From Modestobacter sp. (GTDB lineage: Bacteria > Actinomycetota > Actinomycetes > Mycobacteriales > Geodermatophilaceae), in the NCBI GenBank assembly GCA_025963425.1, contig JAOPUQ010000463.1, forward strand, positions 1 through 12,419: a stretch of DNA of 12,419 nucleotides, read 5' to 3'. Below the pieces are notes generated by a model. The model saw nothing but the letters and a program-made list of their open reading frames with translations. It did not search any database and had not been told where the DNA came from. The position numbers and the translations under genes were made by a program. Shown here one piece after another: positions 7,802 through 12,419 of this stretch (positions are counted from its first letter, which is position 1; the number at the start of each line of letters is the position of its first letter).

Positions 7802-7822
7802 CGGCGGACGTTTTTTCCGCCG
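7802..7822. repeat. Inverted repeat CGGCGGA / TCCGCCG with T-rich loop
   Basis: A perfect 7-bp stem (7802-7808 and 7816-7822) encloses CGTTTTT. The T-run is in the loop rather than after the stem, so it is not a normal intrinsic terminator. It overlaps a -35-like TTGACG. It lies about 110 bp upstream of the amidase start and could be a protein-binding site. Confidence 0.55.
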
Positions 7823-7842
7823 AAGCCGTGCCATAACTCAAG

Positions 7843-7863
7843 TTCGACGGCCGGCGCGTCGAA
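7843..7863. repeat. Inverted repeat TTCGAC-N9-GTCGAA
   Basis: TTCGAC (7843-7848) and GTCGAA (7858-7863) form a 6-bp palindrome about 70 bp upstream of the amidase GTG. GTCGAA occurs again at 7888-7893, in the loop of the next inverted repeat. The arrangement looks like an operator with an extra half-site. The cognate regulator is unknown. Confidence 0.5.
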
Positions 7864-7882
7864 TACTCCCTTGGAATGTGCC

Positions 7883-7898
7883 CACCGGTCGAACGGTG
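7883..7898. repeat. Inverted repeat CACCG-GTCGAA-CGGTG
   Basis: A 5-bp stem (7883-7887 and 7894-7898) with the hexamer GTCGAA as loop, 33 bp before the amidase start. It could fold in the leader RNA, or be the second half-site of the operator-like element just upstream. Confidence 0.4.
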
Positions 7899-7930
7899 TC
7901 GGCACTCGTCGTTCAACCGGAGGACCTTTC

Positions 7931-9889
7931 GTGCGCCGAATCACCGGGGGCTTGATCGCCTTCCTCGCCTTCACGGGGACGTTCGTCGTCCTGCCCGTGT
8001 ACGCCGCCCCCTCGTCCCAGGCCAAGCCGGTCAGCCCGTCCATCGACGCGGTCGACCTGGGCTCCGTGGAGGCACCGGAAGACGCAGCCGTGGTCACCAC
8101 CGACGGCGCGGTCGTCGACGCCGGGCCGGAGGCGGGGGTGACCCCTCCCGAGACGGGTGGGCCGGCCGAACCCACCGCGCCCTCGGACGACGAGCAGGTG
8201 GCCAGCTCGGGGACCGAGATCGACGGCGTCCCGGCTCTGACGGTCTCGCGGCCGGACACGGACGAGTTCTCCAGCGTCGGTGTCACCTGGGCCGAGGACG
8301 CCGGGGTGAGCGGCGTGACGGTGCAGTTGCGCACCAAGAACGCGGCGGGCACGTGGACGACGTGGACGAAGGTCGAGCAGGACGACGTCGACCCGGGGTC
8401 GACCGGCGCCGCTGTCCGCGGGGGCACTGCGCCGTACTGGACCGGTGAGGCCCACGGCGTCGAGGTCATCGTCCAGGCCGCCGACGGGACCACGCCGCAG
8501 GACGTGCAGGTCCAGCTCATCGACCCGGGGACCAGCGCGGCCGACGCCGCGCCGGGTGCTCCGACGAAGGTCAAGGACCAGGCCAACGCCGCGATGAAGA
8601 TGCCGGTCATCTACACGCGCGCGCAGTGGGGGGCCGACGAGACGATCATGGGCTGGGACGCTGAATACGCTCCCACGCTCAAGGCCGCGACCATCCACCA
8701 CACGGCTGACAGCAACAACTACGGCCAGGCCGACGTGCCGGCGATCATGCGCTCGATCTACGCCTACCACACCCTCAGTCGCGGGTGGGGGGACATCGGC
8801 TACAACGTGATCGTCGACAAGTTCGGGCGCGCCTGGGAGGGACGTTCCGGGGGCCTGCAGAGCACCGTGGTCGGCGCGCACGCCGGCGGGTTCAACAGCG
8901 GCACCTTCGGTGTCTCCATGCTCGGCAACTTCGACGTCGCCGAGACCCCGCCGGCCATGATCGACACCGTGGCCGCCGTCATCGCCTGGAAGTTCTCCCT
9001 CTACGGCGTCGACCCGAAGGGCACGACCACGCTGACCTCCGGCGGTGGTGGCACGTCGAAGTACGCGGCCGGCGTGCCGGTCACACTGCCGACGATCTTC
9101 GCGCACCGCGACGTGGGGAGCACGGCATGCCCCGGCCGCTACGCCTTCGGCCACATGGCCGAGATCCGGTCCAAGGTCGCCGCCCGGATGGCGGACCTGT
9201 CGCTGTACGAGCCGGCCGCATCGTGGCTCCAGACGGCCGGCGGGACCGACACGATGCTGTACCGCGGGAACTACGGGGACGTTCCCCTCGCCTGCGACTG
9301 GAACGGGGACGGCATCTCCTCCGTGGGGCTGTTCCGCAAGGGCACGTTCATCCTCTTCGACTCCAACCAGCAGTCGGCGGCCATCAGCAAGCAGTTCTAC
9401 TTCGGGAACTCCGGTGACGTCCCGTTGTGCGGCGACTGGGACGGGAACGGCGTCGAGACCGTGGGGGTCTGGCGTGCCGGTGTCTTCTACCTGAGGAACA
9501 GCAACTCGGCCGGCGGGCAGGACGCGACGCTGGCCTTCGGCAACGTGACTGACACGCCCGTGGTGGGGAACTGGGACGGCGACGCCTTCGACACCATCGG
9601 CGTCCGGCGCGGAGCCGCCTACTACTTCGCCAACAGCAACCTGCGCCCGACCGTCGCGCTGTCCTACGAGTTCGGCCTCGCCAGCGACCGGATGGTGGTC
9701 GGAGACTGGGACGGTGACGGTCGGGACAGTGTGGGCGTCGCCCGGTCCAGCGTCTTCTACCTGAAGACCTCCCAGCCGACCGGGGCCGCCTACGACGTGC
9801 GGTACTACGGGAACCCGAAGGACCGGCCGGTGGCCGGCCGCTGGGAGAACACGAACGGCGAGGCGATCGGAGTCACGCGTGGGTACTGA
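7931..9889 (+). CDS. Secreted N-acetylmuramoyl-L-alanine amidase with five-repeat C-terminal module
   Basis: 652 residues from GTG 7931, preceded by GGAGGA. Residues 1-25 are a signal peptide, likely cut after VYA. An acidic Pro/Thr-rich linker (about 38-98) precedes a beta-rich domain (about 103-198, VGVTW to VQLIDPG), as in other actinobacterial amidases. The Amidase_2/PGRP domain (about 225-420) has IHHTAD (His256/257), GYNV (Tyr291), WEGR and AHRDVGSTACPG (His392, Cys400), the expected zinc ligands and catalytic residues. It should cleave the amide between MurNAc and L-Ala, stripping stem peptides outside the membrane. From about 424 to the end come five repeats of about 45 residues, consensus FGNxGDxPVxGDWDGDGxDTVGVxRxGVFYL. 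They are FG-GAP/VCBS-like and preceded by a half-repeat. It is the first gene of an operon, and its stop lies 11 nt inside the SpoIID gene. The same module ends that protein. Confidence 0.93.
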   Translation: MRRITGGLIAFLAFTGTFVVLPVYAAPSSQAKPVSPSIDAVDLGSVEAPEDAAVVTTDGAVVDAGPEAGVTPPETGGPAEPTAPSDDEQVASSGTEIDGVPALTVSRPDTDEFSSVGVTWAEDAGVSGVTVQLRTKNAAGTWTTWTKVEQDDVDPGSTGAAVRGGTAPYWTGEAHGVEVIVQAADGTTPQDVQVQLIDPGTSAADAAPGAPTKVKDQANAAMKMPVIYTRAQWGADETIMGWDAEYAPTLKAATIHHTADSNNYGQADVPAIMRSIYAYHTLSRGWGDIGYNVIVDKFGRAWEGRSGGLQSTVVGAHAGGFNSGTFGVSMLGNFDVAETPPAMIDTVAAVIAWKFSLYGVDPKGTTTLTSGGGGTSKYAAGVPVTLPTIFAHRDVGSTACPGRYAFGHMAEIRSKVAARMADLSLYEPAASWLQTAGGTDTMLYRGNYGDVPLACDWNGDGISSVGLFRKGTFILFDSNQQSAAISKQFYFGNSGDVPLCGDWDGNGVETVGVWRAGVFYLRNSNSAGGQDATLAFGNVTDTPVVGNWDGDAFDTIGVRRGAAYYFANSNLRPTVALSYEFGLASDRMVVGDWDGDGRDSVGVARSSVFYLKTSQPTGAAYDVRYYGNPKDRPVAGRWENTNGEAIGVTRGY

Positions 9890-11771
9890 TGGGCGTCGCC
9901 GGCTCCGTCCGGCCCTGGCCTGGGCCGCCGTCGCGGTGCTGATGGCCTGTGGCCTCGTGCAGACCGCGACGACGACACCGGCCGAGGCGACGACGGCGTC
10001 CAGCTTCCAGCTGACCGGACACGGCTACGGCCACGGCCGCGGTCTCGGGCAGTGGGGGTCCTACGGGTATGCGACGCAGTACGGCTGGTCCTACCAGCAG
10101 ATCGTGAGCCGCTACTACGGGGGCACCACGCTGAAGACGGGCGCCAACGACGTCATCACGGTCCGGTTGGCCGCGCAGGACGGCCGTGACCTGGTGATGA
10201 CGTCGGGGGAGCGCTTCTACGTCGGCGGGGTCCAGATCGACGGGGGCACCGCTGCGCGGGTCTCCGTGCAGTCGGACGGCAGCTTCCTGCTCTCCACGAG
10301 CTACGGCTGCGCGAGTCCCGTGGTCTGGACGACCGTCATCCCCGACTCGCGAGCGGTCTCCTCCGTCTATCCGGGCGACGACGTCAACTCCATGATCAGC
10401 GTGTGCAACGACACCGGGACCAAGCAGTACCGGGGGGAGCTGTCCCTGCTGTCGACCGGTGGTCAGCTGCGGACCATCAACACCGTGCGCATGGAGGACT
10501 ACCTGCGGGGCGTCATCCCCCGGGAGTCACCGGCCAGCTGGGCCGACGCCGCCTCGGGCAAGGGCATCGAGGCGCTGAAGGCGCAAGCCGTCGCGGCCCG
10601 CTCGTACGCCTACTCGGAGCGCCGGGATGCGGCGTTCAAGACGTGCGACACCACGTCGTGCCAGGTGTACGGCGGAGCGGGCACCAACCTCGCCCGCATC
10701 GAGGACCCGCGCAGTGACGCGGCTGTCGCCGCGACGGCCAACCAGGTGCTCACCTCCGCCACGGGTGCCGTGGTCCGGGCCGAGTTCAGCTCATCGACCG
10801 GGGGCTACACCGCCGGCGGCACCTTCCCTGCCGTGCCGGACGACGGAGATGCCGCCTCGCCGTACCACACCTGGACCACGACGGTGTCGTCGGCCGAGGT
10901 GGCGGCGGACTTCGGCGTCGGCCAGCTCGTCGACTTCGTCGTCCAGTCGCGCAACGGGCACGGGGCTGACGGGGGCCGCGTCCAGCAGGTCAAGATCGTC
11001 GGCACCCAGAAGACGGTGGTGGTCTCGGGGGACGACGTCCGTACCGCGTTGAACCTGCGGTCCAACTGGTTCTCGGTCACCTCGCCGTTGCTCGTCCAGC
11101 CGACCGTCTACGAGGCGGATGCCGGTGGCGGAGTGCTCCGTCAGGTCCCGATGGGCGACCCGGGGGACGTCGTCGTGGCGTGCGACTGGAACGGTGACGG
11201 TGTCGACACCCTGGGCGTGTTCCGCCGGGGCGTCTACTACCTGTCCAACCAGGTGGACGGCGGCGGTCCCTATGCCACCGTCCCGTTCGGCAACGCGGGC
11301 GACCAGCCCATCTGTGGTGACTGGAACGGCGACGGGGTGGACACGATCGGCGTCTACCGATCCGGCGTCGCCTACTTCCGGAACTCGAACACCACCGGTG
11401 GCGTCGACGGCCAGCTCGCGTTCGGCAACCCCGGTGACGTCGCGGTCGTGGGCAACTGGAACGGCGATGCGTACGACACCCTGGGGGTCCGGCGGTCCGA
11501 CCGCTTCTACGTCGTCAACAGCAACCTCAGTGCCGCCGGCTGGCAGTCCTTCGTCTTCGGCAACGCCGGCGACACCGTGGTCGCCGGCGACTGGAACGGG
11601 GACGGGACGGACACCGTGGGGGTCCGCCGCGGAGACACCTTCTTCCTCCGCGGAGAAGGCGTCGCTTCGGCCGGCTACTCGACGTCGGTGTTCGGCCTGT
11701 CCGGTGACCTGCCGTTGGCCGGTCACTGGAGCGGCGCGGGACCCGACACCGTCGGGGTCAACCGGCCGTAG
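9879..11771 (+). CDS. Secreted SpoIID/LytB-domain protein with five-repeat C-terminal module
   Basis: 630 residues from GTG 9879, with GGAG 6 nt upstream inside the amidase gene. A signal peptide spans about 1-37 (cut near AEA). LMAC at 21-24 is a poor lipobox. GHGYGHGRGLGQWGSYGYA (47-65) and a YYGGT follow. In Bacillus SpoIID this motif lies at the end of the domain; here it comes first, an arrangement I also recall from other actinobacterial members. The SpoIID core follows (about 200-400): VRMEDYLRGVIPRESP with the expected catalytic Glu216, EALKAQAVAARSYA, SSSTGGYTAGG, PYHTW. SpoIID enzymes are lytic transglycosylases acting on glycan strands stripped of peptides. Cys256/Cys261 and Cys144/Cys176 could form disulfides. 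From about 405 come a half-repeat and five 45-residue repeats matching those of the amidase one for one, the last ending at DTVGVNRP. The 11-nt overlap implies translational coupling. Lytic activity is inferred from the family. Confidence 0.9.
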   Translation: MGTDGRRRLRPALAWAAVAVLMACGLVQTATTTPAEATTASSFQLTGHGYGHGRGLGQWGSYGYATQYGWSYQQIVSRYYGGTTLKTGANDVITVRLAAQDGRDLVMTSGERFYVGGVQIDGGTAARVSVQSDGSFLLSTSYGCASPVVWTTVIPDSRAVSSVYPGDDVNSMISVCNDTGTKQYRGELSLLSTGGQLRTINTVRMEDYLRGVIPRESPASWADAASGKGIEALKAQAVAARSYAYSERRDAAFKTCDTTSCQVYGGAGTNLARIEDPRSDAAVAATANQVLTSATGAVVRAEFSSSTGGYTAGGTFPAVPDDGDAASPYHTWTTTVSSAEVAADFGVGQLVDFVVQSRNGHGADGGRVQQVKIVGTQKTVVVSGDDVRTALNLRSNWFSVTSPLLVQPTVYEADAGGGVLRQVPMGDPGDVVVACDWNGDGVDTLGVFRRGVYYLSNQVDGGGPYATVPFGNAGDQPICGDWNGDGVDTIGVYRSGVAYFRNSNTTGGVDGQLAFGNPGDVAVVGNWNGDAYDTLGVRRSDRFYVVNSNLSAAGWQSFVFGNAGDTVVAGDWNGDGTDTVGVRRGDTFFLRGEGVASAGYSTSVFGLSGDLPLAGHWSGAGPDTVGVNRP

Positions 11772-11809
11772 TTCCCGCCGGTCGGCCACCGGCACGTCAT
11801 GACCGCGCC

Positions 11810-11846
11810 CGCCCCCGACACCGCAGCCCGCGGTGTCGGGGGCGGT
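11810..11846 (+). terminator. Strong hairpin terminator of the amidase-SpoIID operon
   Basis: A perfect 16-bp stem: CCGCCCCCGACACCGC (11810-11825), loop AGCCC, and its exact reverse complement (11831-11846). It lies 38 nt after the SpoIID stop. There is no T-run, as is common for hairpin terminators in high-GC actinobacteria. Being symmetric it would also work on the other strand. Confidence 0.8.
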
Positions 11847-11939
11847 CGGCGTCCGGCGACGGCACGGTTGGTCGACGGCCGGGGTCCGACGACCGGGGAC
11901 GCCCGGGCGTTGGTGTCAGGGATCCTCTGCGCGGCCAGG

Positions 11940-11945
11940 TAGCGT
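11940..11945 (+). promoter_or_regulatory. Leaderless-type -10 box (TAGCGT) for the ABC-2 permease gene
   Basis: TAGCGT fits TANNNT and ends 7 nt before the GTG at 11953. Transcription would therefore begin at or within a base or two of the start codon, giving a leaderless mRNA. No Shine-Dalgarno sits at the right distance, and no good -35 hexamer is visible at standard spacing. Leaderless genes are common in actinobacteria. Confidence 0.5.
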
Positions 11946-11952
11946 CGCCTCC

Positions 11953-12419
11953 GTGGCAGGTTCTACAGCGGCTCCCCGGGGGGCATGGGCACGTGCCATC
12001 GACGACCTGGTCGAGGGTTGGCAGCAGCGACAGCTGTGGGGTCACCTCGGATGGCAGGACATCCGGCAGCGGTATCGGCGCTCGATCCTGGGCCCCATCT
12101 GGATCTCGGTCACGATGGCGGTCACCGCCATCGCCCTGGGCATCCTGTACGCAGGTCTGTTCGGCAACGACCTCTCGGTCCAGCTGCCCTACATCCTCGT
12201 GGGCTTCATCATCTGGGGCTTCATCGCGGGGTGCATCAGCGAGGGGTCCGACGTCTTCGTCGCCAACGAGGGCCTGATCAAGCACCTGCCCTCGCCGATC
12301 AGCGTGCACGTCTACCGGCTGATCTGGCGTCAGCTGCTCTTCTTCGCCCACAACCTCGTGGTCTACGTCGTGATGCTGGCGATCTTCCCGCAGCCGCTGC
12401 GCTGGTCCAGCCTGCTGGC
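11953..12419 (+). CDS. ABC-2 type permease for polysaccharide export, N-terminal part
   Basis: 155 residues from GTG 11953 to the window end; the gene continues beyond. GWQDIRQRYRRSILGPIWIS (33-52) is the interfacial helix signature of the Wzm/TagG/RfbA type of ABC-2 permease. These proteins pair with a Wzt/TagH ATPase to export lipid-linked O-antigen, teichoic acid or galactan chains. Membrane helices lie at about 48-70, 78-95 and 120-145, and the loop SDVFVANEGLIKHLPSPISV matches the family. The upstream GTG choice rests on this being the first in-frame start before the conserved helix and on the -10 box placed for leaderless transcription. It sits 181 bp after the SpoIID gene behind a strong terminator, so it starts a new transcription unit. 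An ATPase gene and glycosyltransferases are expected further right. The transported glycan cannot be told from here. Confidence 0.9.
   Translation, partial: MAGSTAAPRGAWARAIDDLVEGWQQRQLWGHLGWQDIRQRYRRSILGPIWISVTMAVTAIALGILYAGLFGNDLSVQLPYILVGFIIWGFIAGCISEGSDVFVANEGLIKHLPSPISVHVYRLIWRQLLFFAHNLVVYVVMLAIFPQPLRWSSLL

Larger units (their letters stand above)
7458..7930. promoter_or_regulatory. 473-bp divergent intergenic region between LCP and amidase genes
   Basis: No convincing gene lies here: open frames on both strands lack ribosome sites and family-like composition. For the minus strand, TACAGT (7544-7539) is a possible -10 for the LCP gene, without a recognisable -35. On the plus side a TTGACG (7798-7803) resembles a -35, but no TANNNT box follows at normal spacing. 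From about 7800 to 7900 there is a cluster of inverted repeats (listed separately), suggesting that control of the amidase-SpoIID operon is concentrated there. GGAGGA (7919-7924), 6 nt before GTG 7931, is the amidase ribosome site. Confidence 0.6.

Noticed and set aside
7811..7816. T-run as an intrinsic terminator
   Set aside because: The T-run sits in the loop of the inverted repeat, not after a stem, and no gene ends just upstream on either strand.
7454..7834. Possible small genes in the divergent region
   Set aside because: Open frames on both strands lack ribosome sites and protein-like composition.
7458..7916. Upstream extension of the LCP protein to 668 residues
   Set aside because: The added residues are Arg/Pro-rich without family similarity, while GTG 7457 has a good Shine-Dalgarno.
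7913..9154. Minus-strand open frame of 413 codons
   Set aside because: It is antisense to the amidase gene. Asp/Val/Arg-rich with no domain.
9948..9962. Lipoprotein signal (LMAC) in the SpoIID protein
   Set aside because: Methionine at -2 is a poor lipobox residue, and a normal signal-peptidase site (AEA) follows. Not excluded, but less likely.
9270..11760. Repeats as calcium-binding dockerin or hemolysin-type arrays
   Set aside because: DWNGDG resembles a calcium loop, but the 45-residue period and the GV-R-G-FYL strands fit FG-GAP/VCBS-like propeller blades better. Dockerins have paired 22-residue units, and RTX repeats are nonapeptides.

Overview
The window is very GC-rich with almost no AT-rich stretches. 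It uses many GTG starts, actinobacterial gene families (TIGR03089, DUF6541, LCP proteins with a LytR_C tail) and leaderless-type promoters. It is chromosomal DNA of a high-GC actinobacterium. The style and gene content remind me of Geodermatophilaceae (Geodermatophilus/Blastococcus/Modestobacter), but that placement is inference. No tRNA, rRNA, CRISPR array or insertion sequence was seen.

Layout. (1) Positions 1-460 are a gene graveyard or breakpoint. A minus-strand DUF190 fragment and a plus-strand sialidase/BNR-like fragment meet head to head near 110-118, and both lack their 5' ends. Next to them is a short minus-strand reading frame with a perfect Shine-Dalgarno and a membrane/signal segment, but no body. 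(2) A plus-strand DUF6541 membrane protein follows (596-2611), GT-C glycosyltransferase-like. (3) A minus-strand block reads right to left: LCP ligase-family protein (7457-5910), TIGR03089 protein (5893-5090), CoA-transferase subunits A and B (5048-4248, 4244-3576) and a DUF1028 protein (3502-2681). An 8-bp inverted repeat over the scoB stop may set off the last gene. (4) A 473-bp divergent region carries several inverted repeats. (5) A plus-strand two-gene operon follows: a secreted N-acetylmuramoyl-L-alanine amidase (7931-9889) overlapping by 11 nt a secreted SpoIID/LytB-domain protein (9879-11771). It is closed by a perfect 16-bp hairpin terminator. (6) A polysaccharide-export-type ABC-2 permease starts at 11953 behind a leaderless-type -10 box and runs off the window.

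How it fits together. Most of the window concerns the cell envelope: a lipid-linked-sugar glycosyltransferase-like protein, an LCP protein that would attach polymers to peptidoglycan, two wall hydrolases and a glycan exporter. The CoA-transferase pair and DUF1028 are metabolic or unknown passengers downstream of the LCP gene.

The most interesting system is the amidase-SpoIID pair. An amidase makes the denuded glycan that SpoIID-type lytic transglycosylases act on, as in the SpoIIP/SpoIID pair of Bacillus. Here the two are translationally coupled, and both end in the same five-repeat module. That module begins with a half-repeat and ends with the complementary half, as expected of a closed five-bladed beta-propeller, and carries a matching cysteine pair in repeats 1 and 2. 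A second curiosity is a 17-bp tandem duplication at the LCP/TIGR03089 junction. It creates a five-codon minicistron with TGATG overlaps on both sides.
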